A stretch of DNA of 64,000 nucleotides, taken from positions 1 to 64,000 of the forward strand of contig NZ_CAJXJS010000002.1 in assembly GCF_913055165.1 (NCBI RefSeq), written 5' to 3'. Source of the stretch: an uncultured Devosia sp. (GTDB taxonomy: Bacteria > Pseudomonadota > Alphaproteobacteria > Rhizobiales > Devosiaceae). Below the pieces are notes generated by a model, which worked only from the letters and a program-made list of their open reading frames with translations, was not told the origin of the DNA and made no database searches. Positions within the stretch are counted from its first letter, which is position 1. Each line of letters begins with the position of its first letter. A program made the position numbers and the translations under genes. Positions 26,079 to 35,310 of the stretch are shown in pieces.

Positions 26079-27440
26079 TCAACTCCAGGTGCGGTCCCAA
26101 GAATATTCGTCGTCCCATTGCTTGGTGGCCTGCCAAATGCCGGCGACACCCGGCTGGAGATGCTGCACGATGACATCGTCCACAACATCGTCGATACCCA
26201 GCCCTGGCTTGTCTGGCATCTCTATGAAGCCATCATTGACCAAAGGCTTGGGAAGGCCGGTGACGATATCGTCCCACCAGTCGACCTCAACCGAATGGTA
26301 TTCCAGTGCCATGAAGTTTTCTGTGGCAACGGCGACGTGCGCTGCCGCCATGGCGGCGATCGGACTTTCGGCCATGTGAATTGCCATGGCCACGCCGTGG
26401 TCCTGGGCCATGTCCCCGATCTTCTTCGTTTCGAGGATTCCGCCAGAGGTCAGCAAGTCCGGATGGATGACGGACACTCCGCCGCTCTTGAGCAGTGGCT
26501 CGAAGCCTTCCTTAAGGTAGATGTCCTCGCCGGTGCAGATCGGTACCGTCGTCGCGTCCTGCAACTGACGATATTGCTCGGTATATTGCCAGGGAATGAC
26601 GTCCTCGAGCCAGGCTGGCACGTATTTTTCAATCCGCCGGGCCAACCGGATGCCGTTCTGCAGCGAAATATGCCCGACATGGTCAATGGCCAGCGGAACC
26701 TCGTAGCCGATTACCTCGCGCACCTCGTGAATATACTGTTCGAGCAGGTCGATGCCCTTATCGGTGAAGTGCAAGCCGCTGAAGGGGTGGCGGACATTGT
26801 GTGTGTCATAAATCGCGTTGCGGGCACGGCGATCTTCCAAGGTCTTGGCCGGCCCCCGCTCCGGGTGAACCCGATAACCCTCAAGCGAACCTGCCGGCGC
26901 CACAACCGCCCCGGGGATATCGGCGATCTGCATGAGGCCAAGGTCCATCTTGAGGAAGGTGAACCCCATGTCCATACGGGCCTTCAGCCTTCGGCCCGTT
27001 TCTGTACCGCTGGGCCGTTCTGCATCCGTATCACAATAGCAACGAACCCGGTCCCGGAACTTGCCGCCGAGCATCTGGTAGATCGGCACTCCATAGGCCT
27101 TGCCAGCAAGGTCCCACAGGGCAATCTCGATGCCTGAGACACCCCCGCCCTGGCGCCCATGGCCACCAAATTGTTTGATGCGGCGGAACAGACGATCCAC
27201 ATCGCAAGGGTTTTCACCGAGGAGCCGAGACTTGAGCATGAGAGCGTAGGTTGCGCTGGCACCGTCGCGCACTTCTCCGAACCCGACAATGCCCTGATTG
27301 GTGTAGATCTTGATCAGCACCGAGGTGAACGGGGCCCCAATAATCTCGGCAACCCTGAGGTCAGTGATGCGGAGTTCGCTAGGCCGTGAGGCCGTGCGGA
27401 TGTTGGACTGAATCGTTTCGTCCGTTGTTGCGGCGTCCAT
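26079..27440 (-). CDS. Enolase-superfamily (MR/MLE) sugar-acid dehydratase, type 1
   Basis: Predicted acid-sugar dehydratase or related lyase; 453 aa. It has the N-terminal capping domain ([10 protein letters not shown]) and the barrel with metal ligands Asp253 (AIDHVGH), Glu279 (WLEDVIP) and Glu305 (TGEDIY), a Lys164-x-Asp166 pair on the second barrel strand, and His355 (AIHMAESP). The barrel Asp is followed by HVGH and lacks the His at +2 that the other two dehydratases here have, and it is longer by about 67 residues (insert near 170-230), so the substrate should differ. The ATG 27440 has GGGGA at good spacing. It follows gntR1 on the same strand. Confidence 0.85.
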   Translation of the reverse strand: MDAATTDETIQSNIRTASRPSELRITDLRVAEIIGAPFTSVLIKIYTNQGIVGFGEVRDGASATYALMLKSRLLGENPCDVDRLFRRIKQFGGHGRQGGGVSGIEIALWDLAGKAYGVPIYQMLGGKFRDRVRCYCDTDAERPSGTETGRRLKARMDMGFTFLKMDLGLMQIADIPGAVVAPAGSLEGYRVHPERGPAKTLEDRRARNAIYDTHNVRHPFSGLHFTDKGIDLLEQYIHEVREVIGYEVPLAIDHVGHISLQNGIRLARRIEKYVPAWLEDVIPWQYTEQYRQLQDATTVPICTGEDIYLKEGFEPLLKSGGVSVIHPDLLTSGGILETKKIGDMAQDHGVAMAIHMAESPIAAMAAAHVAVATENFMALEYHSVEVDWWDDIVTGLPKPLVNDGFIEMPDKPGLGIDDVVDDVIVQHLQPGVAGIWQATKQWDDEYSWDRTWS

Positions 27441-27550
27441 GGTCTTCCCCTCTTGATCAGTGAACTCACGCCCGGTGCATCCTGCTTCGCTGAAGCTCTC
27501 GTGGTGGTCGAATGTGCTCAATCGGCCCCTACCCCCATGCCGTGGCACCG

Positions 27551-28252
27551 CTATCCGGCACGGGCGGCCTCAGCGGCACGCATTTGCTCCAGAATGTGGC
27601 GTCCTGAACCCTCGACATGCTGGGCGACCAGCGCTGCTGCTCGTTCGGCGTCGCCGTCTTTGATGCATTGTATGAGTTCTCGATGCTCGCGCATGACCTG
27701 CGCGCGCCGCGCCAGGGTGAAGCTGAAGCGCCGACTGACCGCGCGCAACACCTCGCGGTGCTTCCACCACAACTCGGCGGCATGCCGATTGTAGTGGCGC
27801 TCATACATGATGGTGTGAAACCTTGTGTCGAGTTCGCTGTGGCGGATCGGATCGGCAAAATTGTTGCGCTCGATCTCATCCTGGATGGCCTCGAGTTCAG
27901 CTATGTCTTCCAGCGTTGCCATACCCACAAACCAGCGCGCCAGGGCCGGCTCGATCAACACGCCGATCTCGTAGATGTCCCTAACGAAGTCCTGATCGAT
28001 CGGCCGGACGCGTGCGCCCCGGTTGGGCGAGAAGACCACGAAGCCCTCTCCTCGCAAGAGCTGCAGCGCCTCGCGAACCGGGTTTGTGGATGTGCGATGA
28101 CGTTGCGCCAGCTCGGCCACAACCAGCCTTTCATTGGCCTTCAGCCGCCCCGAGACGATGTCATCGCGAATGAGCTCGTAGACAGATGCTCCCGCGCGCG
28201 AGGCAGCGCTGGGCTCTAATCCCGCTGGTGGCTGTGCCTTGAATTCTGTCAT
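27551..28252 (-). CDS. GntR-family regulator with FCD domain (gntR1)
   Basis: Transcription factor of the FadR/FCD subfamily. The winged helix covers residues about 20-85 ([20 protein letters not shown] and [20 protein letters not shown]). The all-helical FCD ligand domain follows, with likely metal-binding residues in [28 protein letters not shown] and [11 protein letters not shown]. It is divergent from the type 2 dehydratase operon and upstream of the type 1 dehydratase, so it probably controls both from the shared promoter region. The ligand is probably a sugar acid or its product; this is inferred from context. Confidence 0.9.
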   Translation of the reverse strand: MTEFKAQPPAGLEPSAASRAGASVYELIRDDIVSGRLKANERLVVAELAQRHRTSTNPVREALQLLRGEGFVVFSPNRGARVRPIDQDFVRDIYEIGVLIEPALARWFVGMATLEDIAELEAIQDEIERNNFADPIRHSELDTRFHTIMYERHYNRHAAELWWKHREVLRAVSRRFSFTLARRAQVMREHRELIQCIKDGDAERAAALVAQHVEGSGRHILEQMRAAEAARAG

Positions 28253-28346
28253 CCCGATAGCGATCGCTCCTGCTCAACTAGACCTGGCCCTGCCAGAAAC
28301 CGGCACCACCACTCGGGCTACATTCGCCACGAAAGACTACAAATAA

Positions 28347-28374
28347 TGTATAATCAGGCGTAGTTGACACGCAA
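28347..28374 (-). promoter_or_regulatory. Candidate promoter of gntR1 in the divergent region
   Basis: On the minus strand TTGCGT (28374-28369), a 16-base spacer and TATACA (28352-28347). On the plus strand the same AT-rich patch contains a perfect TATAAT (28349-28354) and a TTGACA (28364-28369), so divergent promoter elements overlap here. This is where an autoregulating GntR protein would be expected to bind. Confidence 0.35.
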
Positions 28375-28532
28375 TATGGCTTCTATATCGTTCTCAAGGT
28401 CAGCACAGGTGGCGCCGAAGCAGCCTTCCGATTGTCTGGGGGCCCCCTCCCAGGCGGCATTATCGGCGTCTACTTGGCCTTCGCGAAATCAGCCAGTGCC
28501 CATTGGCGACCGAGGACCTCCCGAGAACCGTC

Positions 28533-29693
28533 ATGACCCCAGCCATCAAGATTACCGGCATAAAGTCCTATCCGGTTCGGGTGGGGGTTCGAAATCAGCT
28601 GCTGGTCAAGGTCGAAACCGATCAGGGCCTCAGCGGGTGGGGCGAAAGTGGGCTCACCGGCCGGGAGAAAGCGGTTGTCGGCGCTATCGAGCACTATCGG
28701 GAATTTCTCGTCGGCCAAGACGCGTTGCAGATTGGCCGGATATGGCAGGAACTCTATCGTAGCCAATATTTCGAAGGCGGCAGGGTATTGCAGGCGGCCA
28801 TCTCCGCCATCGACATCGCGCTGCACGACATCAAGGGCAAGGCTCTGGGGGTGCCCGTCTATGCGCTTCTCGGAGGCAAGCATCGCACCTTCATTCCCAC
28901 TTTCGCTTCTACCGGCGACAGTGGGAATGAAGGTGCGGTGGAACGGGCGCAAGAGCTGCGAGCATTGGGGTTTGATGCTATCCGTTTCTTTCCGATCGGC
29001 CAGGACAGCCGCGACCTGTTCGAGCCTCGCGAGTCCATCGCGCCGACGGCACGCCTCTTGAACAAGGCCCGCGAGCAACTGGGCGATGCGGTGGTGTTGG
29101 GTATCGACTACCATCACCGTCTGTCCGTTGCCGAGGCAGCTAGTTTCTGCGGCAAGCTCGACCGTGGCGTCCTCGACTTTCTTGAAGAGCCGATCCGGGA
29201 CGAAACGCCGGAGGCCTACGCATCGCTGAGGACGATGACAGATGTTCCGTTCGCCATTGGCGAGGAATTCTCCAGCAAGTGGCAATTCCTGCCCTATGTC
29301 GAGCGGGGTCTGCATCAGTTCAATCGCCTGGACGTGTGCAATGTAGGCGGCCTGACAGAAGCGATGAAGATCGCCGGCTGGAGCGAAGCACACTATGTTG
29401 ACCTCATGCCGCATAATCCTCTGGGGCCGGTGTGCACCGCAGCCACAATCCACTTTGCGGCGGCAGTACCCAATTTCGCCTGGCTTGAGACGCGGGAACC
29501 AGAAAGAGAGCTTGGCTTCGACGATTCCGACTTCTTCCCTGTTCAACCGCGCCTCGAGGGTGCGGTCTACCCGGTCAGCGATGCACCCGGGCTGGGAATA
29601 GAGGTCAACGAAGCCTCGCTGGCCAAGCAGAGCTTCAGCTTCTGGGAAGCGCCGCATTTGCGGCGAAGGGATGGCTCCGTGACCAATTGGTAA
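28533..29693 (+). CDS. Enolase-superfamily sugar-acid dehydratase, type 2 (DgoD-like active site)
   Basis: Predicted acid-sugar dehydratase, 386 aa. Metal ligands are Asp192, Glu218 (FLEEPI) and Glu244 (IGEEF). A DxH motif (Asp192-Tyr-His194 in IDYHHR) and His294 (PHNPLGP) match the acid/base pair described for D-galactonate and D-mannonate dehydratases. The second-strand Lys of mandelate racemase is replaced by Arg151. The start at ATG 28533 (MTPAIKITGIKSYP) fits the family; a frame 30 bases longer exists. It is the first gene of a plus-strand unit with the RraA-like gene and a third dehydratase. Confidence 0.87.
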   Translation: MTPAIKITGIKSYPVRVGVRNQLLVKVETDQGLSGWGESGLTGREKAVVGAIEHYREFLVGQDALQIGRIWQELYRSQYFEGGRVLQAAISAIDIALHDIKGKALGVPVYALLGGKHRTFIPTFASTGDSGNEGAVERAQELRALGFDAIRFFPIGQDSRDLFEPRESIAPTARLLNKAREQLGDAVVLGIDYHHRLSVAEAASFCGKLDRGVLDFLEEPIRDETPEAYASLRTMTDVPFAIGEEFSSKWQFLPYVERGLHQFNRLDVCNVGGLTEAMKIAGWSEAHYVDLMPHNPLGPVCTAATIHFAAAVPNFAWLETREPERELGFDDSDFFPVQPRLEGAVYPVSDAPGLGIEVNEASLAKQSFSFWEAPHLRRRDGSVTNW

Positions 29694-29715
29694 GGTCGGG
29701 GCAAGGGAGGACCAA

Positions 29716-30462
29716 ATGATCACGACAGCCGACATCAACCGGCCGCCAAAACACCTGATCGAGGGGCTGAAGAGTCTGGGTGCGGCTACCATTGCTGGCA
29801 CACTCGGCCATCTCGGATTTCGCAACCCGCACATGACCGGCATCCTGCCTCAGATAAAGGGGAAGATCATCTGCGGTCCGGCATTGACGCTGCAATGCCT
29901 GCCCCAGCGTCCAGACCTGTTCAACGAAGGCGAATATGCCGATCCGGAGACCCAGTTGCACCGGCACGTACTTTATCACGTCCAGGAAGGCGATGTAGTG
30001 GTGGTGGATGCCCGCGGCGATATGCGATCAGGCATATTCGGCGACATGATGTCGACCTATTTCAAGGGTCGTGGGGGCGCCGGCATCATCATAGACGGGG
30101 TGATGCGTGATCGCCCGAATGTGGAGAAACTGGACCTGGCGCTCTGGTTGAAGGGCTGGTCCCCAAATTATCACGTCCAGACCGACATTTATCCCAACGC
30201 TGTGAACGTCACGATTGCCTGCGGCGGCGTGACCGTCGTGCCGGGAGACATCATCGTGGCCGACGACGACGGGGCGGTGGTGGTGCCGGTATCCATGGCC
30301 GAGCGGGTGCTGGACGATGGCCAGAAGCATGCCGAGTGGGAAGAGTTTTCCCGCATGAAGCTTATGCAGGGCGCTTCGCTGCAGCGCTACTATCCGCTGC
30401 ATCCGGACGCCCAGGCCGAGTACGAAGCCTGGCGTAAGCTCAATCCGGCGAAGCCGGCGTAG
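29716..30462 (+). CDS. RraA-like protein, putative 2-keto acid aldolase
   Basis: A 248-aa member of the RraA/HMG-aldolase (4-hydroxy-4-methyl-2-oxoglutarate aldolase) family. The family core is DARGDMRSGIFGDMMSTYFK followed by GGAGIIIDGVMRDRP, with the substrate-binding Arg and the Asp of the metal site in RD. Its place between two sugar-acid dehydratase genes suggests it cleaves a 2-keto-3-deoxy acid rather than inhibiting RNase E. This reaction is inferred. It starts 22 bases after the type 2 dehydratase stop with GGGAGG close upstream. Confidence 0.85.
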   Translation: MITTADINRPPKHLIEGLKSLGAATIAGTLGHLGFRNPHMTGILPQIKGKIICGPALTLQCLPQRPDLFNEGEYADPETQLHRHVLYHVQEGDVVVVDARGDMRSGIFGDMMSTYFKGRGGAGIIIDGVMRDRPNVEKLDLALWLKGWSPNYHVQTDIYPNAVNVTIACGGVTVVPGDIIVADDDGAVVVPVSMAERVLDDGQKHAEWEEFSRMKLMQGASLQRYYPLHPDAQAEYEAWRKLNPAKPA

Positions 30463-30517
30463 GTTTTTTCCAAGCATAATTTGCAGCGAACCAATTGACG
30501 GCCCGGGGGAGGCACCT

Positions 30518-31675
30518 TTGAAAATCACTTCGGTCAAGACGGCGGCGACTCGCGGCCATTGCATGCACCTTTGGGTCCGTATCGAGACGGATGCCGGCAT
30601 CACCGGCCTGGGCGAATGCGTGCATGGCGGCCATCAGGCGATCGCCATCATCGAGCGTGAACTGGCCGACAAACTGGTCGGCCGCGACCCCTTTGCAATT
30701 GACGCCATTTTTGAAGAAACCAGACGCAGCCTTGTCTTTGAAGGCGGTTTTGCCGGGGCGCTGATAACGGCGCTGACAGGTATTGAAATTGCTCTTTGGG
30801 ACCTAAAGGGCAAGGCGTTGAAAGTGCCGATCTACGAGCTGATGGGCGGCAAGTTCCGCGACAACATTCGGGTGTACTGCGACTGTGAGGTGTCGCCTGG
30901 CATGAACATGGACGAGGTGCAGGCCGAGGTCGATCAGGTGCTCGCCGCGGGTTTCACCGCCCTCAAGGTCGATCTCGACATCCGCGCCTATGGTCACACA
31001 GGCAGCGAAACTGGCTGGTACGAAAAGGACAGGTTCAACATGACTCCCAACAAGTGGGAGCATGATCGCATGGTGCAACTGGCGGAGATGGTTGTGAAAG
31101 CCGCCGGCAAGGGCGTGGAAGTCGCCTGTGACCTCCATACGCGCCTCGACAAACACAGTGCCATCCGCCTGGCCCGCGACCTCGAACATCTCCAGTTGAT
31201 GTGGCTGGAAGAACCCATTCCGCCCGAAAATATTGACGTCATGGCGGAAATTACCCGCAGTACGTCTACGCCCATCTGCGCTGGTGAGAACCTCTATCTG
31301 CGGCACGGCTTCCGCAAATTGCTCGAACAGCAAGCGGTCGACATCATCATGCCCGACATTCCAAAGTGCGGCGGGCTTTCGGAGTGCCGCAAGATTGCCG
31401 AGCTGGCCGATCTTTATTCAGTGCCTTTCGCACCGCACAACGTGTCGTCGCCTATCGGGACGATGGCGTCCGCGCATGTATGCGCCACCATTCCCAATTT
31501 CCTGGTGCTGGAATTCCACTGGTTCCATCGCGACTACTGGTCGACGATCACCGACGGTGGCGACATCATCCAGGACGGCAAGATCAAGCTGAGTGACAGG
31601 CCCGGCATCGGGCTTGAGCTCAATCAAGAGGTGGCCCGGGCCCACCAATATCCCGGCACCACCTGGTTTGCTTAG
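30518..31675 (+). CDS. Enolase-superfamily sugar-acid dehydratase, type 3
   Basis: Predicted acid-sugar dehydratase, 385 aa. Active-site residues seen: Lys150-x-Asp152 (LKVDLD), Asp205 with His207 in a DxH motif (CDLHTR), Glu231 (WLEEPI), Glu257 (AGENLY) and His307 (PHNVSSP). It combines the KxD pair of type 1 with the DxH motif of type 2, so its substrate specificity is not obvious. The start is TTG 30518 behind a strong GGGGGAGG; the product begins MKITSVKTAATRGH. It ends 24 bases from the convergent CUT2 permease gene. Confidence 0.86.
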   Translation: MKITSVKTAATRGHCMHLWVRIETDAGITGLGECVHGGHQAIAIIERELADKLVGRDPFAIDAIFEETRRSLVFEGGFAGALITALTGIEIALWDLKGKALKVPIYELMGGKFRDNIRVYCDCEVSPGMNMDEVQAEVDQVLAAGFTALKVDLDIRAYGHTGSETGWYEKDRFNMTPNKWEHDRMVQLAEMVVKAAGKGVEVACDLHTRLDKHSAIRLARDLEHLQLMWLEEPIPPENIDVMAEITRSTSTPICAGENLYLRHGFRKLLEQQAVDIIMPDIPKCGGLSECRKIAELADLYSVPFAPHNVSSPIGTMASAHVCATIPNFLVLEFHWFHRDYWSTITDGGDIIQDGKIKLSDRPGIGLELNQEVARAHQYPGTTWFA

Positions 31676-31699
31676 GCCCACCGCAACTGCGCGGCACGC

Positions 31700-32662
31700 T
31701 CAGCCACTCAGGCTGCGCGTGTCGCGTCCATAGACCAGCAGCATGCCAACGATAACGCTGCCATAGATCACCTGGCGCCCAGCCTCGGGCATTTGCATGA
31801 TCGAAAGCACCGAGTTGAGCAATACGATCAGCGTGACGCCGACCAGTGTGCCTATATAGCGCCCCTGCCCGCCCAGGATACGTGTGCCACCAATGACGAC
31901 CGCCGCAATTGCGGGCAAAAGATAGGCATTGCCCATGCCCTGGTAGGCCTTCGTTGAATAGCCGGCCAGAAGGATGCCAGCGGTCGCCGCGCATACCCCC
32001 GAGGCCACAAAAGCCCCCACGATAACCCAGCGAGTTCTGATGCCAGAGAGGTAGGCGGCCGCTTCGCGATTGCCTGTGGCATAAATGGACCTGCCAAATG
32101 CGGTTCGTGACAGCAGCAGCACAATTACGACCGAAACTGCTGCCCAGACGAAAATGGCCACCGGGACGCCGAACAATTTCTCTGCCGCCAGAAAGCGCAT
32201 CAGCGGAGTCGCCTGATCCTGAGGGGCAAAACCTCCCGTGTGCCAGACCATGAGCCCACGCATCACTGAGTCTACGCCCAGGGTGAAAATCATGGATGGA
32301 ATGCGCAGATAGGCAACGCCAATGCCATTGACCAGGCCAACCGCTATTCCAACGGCGATACCGGTGGGCAAAGCGAGGTCACCGCCGACGGCGGTGGCCA
32401 TCATAGCGGCTGCGGTGAGCGTCCAGGGGATCGAGAGATCGATATGCCCCAGCAAGATCACCATCATCATGCCAGCGGCGACGATGCCGAGAAAGGCGCC
32501 CGTCTGCAATTGCTGCAGAAGGTAGTTCGGCGAAAACAGAGGTGCCGTACCCTGTGTGTACAGGGTGTAAATGGTGCCGAGAACGAGGATCACCACGATG
32601 AAGCCGGCAGAGACAAGTACTGGCTTGTCTTCCGATCTGAGGTGCAAGAGAGCAGACTGCAT
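31700..32662 (-). CDS. CUT2 sugar ABC permease, second of two (YjfF/RbsC-like)
   Basis: Inner-membrane permease of a ribose/galactofuranose-type importer, 320 aa with about 8-10 hydrophobic segments. Family signs are the LGHIDLSIPW element in an early segment (LGHIDLSIPWTLTAAAMMAT) and IAAVVIGGTRILGGQGRYIG near the C-terminus. It is the last gene of the order binding protein - ATPase - permease - permease, the same order as Escherichia coli ytfQ-ytfR-ytfT-yjfF. Only 9 bases separate it from the upstream permease gene. Substrate cannot be told from sequence. Confidence 0.9.
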   Translation of the reverse strand: MQSALLHLRSEDKPVLVSAGFIVVILVLGTIYTLYTQGTAPLFSPNYLLQQLQTGAFLGIVAAGMMMVILLGHIDLSIPWTLTAAAMMATAVGGDLALPTGIAVGIAVGLVNGIGVAYLRIPSMIFTLGVDSVMRGLMVWHTGGFAPQDQATPLMRFLAAEKLFGVPVAIFVWAAVSVVIVLLLSRTAFGRSIYATGNREAAAYLSGIRTRWVIVGAFVASGVCAATAGILLAGYSTKAYQGMGNAYLLPAIAAVVIGGTRILGGQGRYIGTLVGVTLIVLLNSVLSIMQMPEAGRQVIYGSVIVGMLLVYGRDTRSLSG

Positions 32663-32671
32663 GGCGGTATC

Positions 32672-33718
32672 CTAGCGGAAGAGTTCGAGACGGTTCTTGA
32701 CCCGCAACACGCGAAAGGCCCCCAAGCTCACGGCAGCGAGCAGCACGATCCCCTCCACAAGGGGCTGCAGGAGCGGATCAATGGAAAGGATGCGGAAGTA
32801 AAACGAGATGACGCGAAGGATCAGCGCACCAATCAGTGAACCGATTGCCCCGCCCATTCCGCCCAGAAGAGACGTGCCACCCAACACCACGGCGGCAATG
32901 GAGTTGAGCGTATAGGCGCCGGCCTGGGTAATGTCGGCATTGCCCGAGGCAGTCTGTATTGCCAGGTAGAGCCCACCGCACGAGGCAAAGAATCCTCCCA
33001 GGGTGAAGGCCGCGACCTTGGCGCGGTTGATCGGTAGGCCGGACATGAAGGCTGCGCCTTCTGCCGAGCCGATTGCGTAGATGGTGCGGCCCAAGACGGT
33101 GCGGCGGAACGGCAACCAGACGCAGACGCCGAACACCAGAATGATGAGCAGAGGCACTGGGATCCATGCCACGGGGGCAAACCATGGCGCGTCCGGATCA
33201 AACAGGCCGTAGGTTTCTACGAAGTCCCAAAGCGAATTCGTCAGGGCCCAGTTGAGGTCTCCGTCAATGTCGCCCCCAGGCTTGGGCCGGATGAAGAGTG
33301 CTAGGCCGATCGCAATGGCGCCGGTGGCCAAGGTTGCGATAATCGGCTGGATGCGCCCGTAGACGACGATCAGGCCATTGCAGAGCCCGAAGGCGGTGCC
33401 CGCGGCCAGCGTCACGACCATGCCGAACACGATCTGAAGAGGCGAACCATTGACCAGAACCGAGGCGATACAGGCCGCGAGGGTCATGACTGCCCCCACC
33501 GACAAATCCAGGCCGCCTAGCAGGACCGGTATCGTCTGAGCCATGGCCACGAAAACAATGGCCACTGACTCATTGGCATTCTGGATCAGGACTGCCGAAG
33601 AAAATCCACGCGGATGCAGGATATTGTAGATCAGGTAGATGATGCTGAGCAGAATAACGGCACCGTAGAGACCGCGGTTCTGACGCATATTGGTCGAGAG
33701 GGCGGACATGGCAGTCAC
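32672..33718 (-). CDS. CUT2 sugar ABC permease, first of two (YtfT/RbsC-like)
   Basis: Inner-membrane permease, 348 aa. It carries the RbsC hallmark LGGLDLSVGAVMTLAACI, the cytoplasmic coupling segment around RTVLGRTIYAIGSAEGAAFM and the terminal block AVVLGGTSLLGGMGGAIG. It probably forms a heterodimer with the next permease. The GTG start at 33718 overlaps the ATPase stop by 4 bases (GTGA); an ATG three codons in is an alternative. Confidence 0.9.
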   Translation of the reverse strand: MTAMSALSTNMRQNRGLYGAVILLSIIYLIYNILHPRGFSSAVLIQNANESVAIVFVAMAQTIPVLLGGLDLSVGAVMTLAACIASVLVNGSPLQIVFGMVVTLAAGTAFGLCNGLIVVYGRIQPIIATLATGAIAIGLALFIRPKPGGDIDGDLNWALTNSLWDFVETYGLFDPDAPWFAPVAWIPVPLLIILVFGVCVWLPFRRTVLGRTIYAIGSAEGAAFMSGLPINRAKVAAFTLGGFFASCGGLYLAIQTASGNADITQAGAYTLNSIAAVVLGGTSLLGGMGGAIGSLIGALILRVISFYFRILSIDPLLQPLVEGIVLLAAVSLGAFRVLRVKNRLELFR

Positions 33719-35241
33719 GAAACGGCCTCCGGTCCCGACGCATGAAGGTTTAGGGAAGCGCCAATAATCGCCTCCTCGTTGATGGCGGCGCCAGCCAGCT
33801 CGGCAACGATGGACCCGTCATACATGATGGCAACCCTGTCGCAGCAGCCGATGAGCTCGGCATAGTCTGTGGAATAGAAGAGTATCGCGCGGCCCTCGTC
33901 GGCCAGCTCGCGCATCAGGCGATAAATCTCTTGCTTTGTGCCAACGTCGATGCCGCGCGTCGGATCGTTGAGCAGGATGACATCAGGGTCGGTCATCAAC
34001 CACTTTGCGATGACCACCTTCTGCTGGTTGCCCCCGGACAGCGTGGCCACGGCATCCTGCGGCGATCCCAGCTTGATCTGAAGCTTGGCGATCGCCGCAT
34101 CAACCGCCTCGCTTTCCAGGGCCGGGTCGATAAAGGGGCCAACCGATACCCGGGAATAGGAAGCAGCGAGCAAGTTGTCCGATATCGACATGGGCAACAT
34201 CAATCCCTCGGTCTTCCTGTCTTCGGGCACCAGGCAGATGCGGCGCGGTTCTCGTTTCGCTGCTGCAGGTGACAGCGGCGCGCCGGTCTTCTCCCCAACC
34301 TTCACTGTCCCCTCGACGCCCCGCAGCACGCCAAACAGTGCCAGCATGAGCTCCTTCTGCCCCTGGCCGTCCAGGCCGCCCAGGCCCACGATTTCTCCTT
34401 TACCTACCGACAAAGAGGCCCCCTTCAGGCGCCCTTCCCAGGACAGATCGTTGAACTGCAGGTGGGGCGCCGTTCTCTCCGCTTGTGGCTTTGGCGGAAA
34501 ATGTGCGTCAACCTCGCGTCCGATCATAAGCCGGACAATCTCTCGGTCAGTCTTGGTGCCCTTGGTGAACGTTTCGACATGCCGACCATTGCGAAAGACC
34601 GAGAGCGTGTCACACAGCCTTTCCACCTCGTTCATGCGGTGGGAAATGAACAGGCTCGCCACATTGTCCTGCCGAAGATCCTCCAGCAGGCCATAGACCG
34701 TCTCCACGTCCTTACGGGTCAGGGCCGATGTTGCCTCATCCAGAATCAACAGCTTGGGTGATTTTCCGACCGCCTTGGCGATCTCAACCATTTGCCGGCG
34801 GGAAAGCGAGAGATCCTTCACGAGCGCATTCGGATCGACATCCTCGCATTTGATGCGCGCCAGAACAGCCTCGGCAAAGCGATACTGGGCGCGCCGGTCG
34901 ATCATCCCAAACTTCAGAGGAGGTGCGGCCAGGCTGATATTGTCTGCAACGGTCAGGTCCGGAACCAGAGAGAGTTCCTGGAAAATGCAGACCACCCCGG
35001 CCGAATTCGCCTCGGCCGGATTGCTGAACCGGACTTGCTGGCCCTCAAGAAACATCGCGCCGCTGTCCGGTTCGAGGACACCGGCTATGATCTTGATCAG
35101 GGTCGACTTACCCGCTCCATTCTCGCCGAGTACGGCATGGATGGAGCCGCGCTTGCAGGCAAAGTCGACATTTTCCAGAGCTCGGGCGCCAGCGAAGTGC
35201 TTCGAGATCCCCGTCAGCTGAAGAAAGGGTTGGTCAGACAT
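33715..35241 (-). CDS. CUT2 sugar ABC ATPase with two ATP-binding domains (RbsA-like)
   Basis: Energises the CUT2 importer. The 508-aa protein has two tandem ABC domains. The first has Walker A GENGAGKST, signature-like LSLSRRQMVEIAKA and Walker B LLILDEATSALT. The second has the usual degenerate Walker A (GGLDGQGQKE), signature LSGGNQQKV and Walker B VILLNDPTRGIDVG. I start at ATG 35241 (MSDQPFLQLTG); the frame is open 60 bases more but that part is not family-like. It is coupled to the downstream permease and lies 69 bases after the binding-protein gene. Confidence 0.95.
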   Translation of the reverse strand: MSDQPFLQLTGISKHFAGARALENVDFACKRGSIHAVLGENGAGKSTLIKIIAGVLEPDSGAMFLEGQQVRFSNPAEANSAGVVCIFQELSLVPDLTVADNISLAAPPLKFGMIDRRAQYRFAEAVLARIKCEDVDPNALVKDLSLSRRQMVEIAKAVGKSPKLLILDEATSALTRKDVETVYGLLEDLRQDNVASLFISHRMNEVERLCDTLSVFRNGRHVETFTKGTKTDREIVRLMIGREVDAHFPPKPQAERTAPHLQFNDLSWEGRLKGASLSVGKGEIVGLGGLDGQGQKELMLALFGVLRGVEGTVKVGEKTGAPLSPAAAKREPRRICLVPEDRKTEGLMLPMSISDNLLAASYSRVSVGPFIDPALESEAVDAAIAKLQIKLGSPQDAVATLSGGNQQKVVIAKWLMTDPDVILLNDPTRGIDVGTKQEIYRLMRELADEGRAILFYSTDYAELIGCCDRVAIMYDGSIVAELAGAAINEEAIIGASLNLHASGPEAVS

Positions 35242-35310
35242 GTTTGGCGATGCCCCTGGGCCAAATGATAACGGAGTGGTGGCGCCGATGACCGGCGCCA
35301 CCGGATTGGC

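Noticed and set aside
29716-30462. RraA as regulator of ribonuclease E
   Set aside because: Embedded between sugar-acid dehydratase genes and longer than canonical RraA; an aldolase role is more likely, though unproven.
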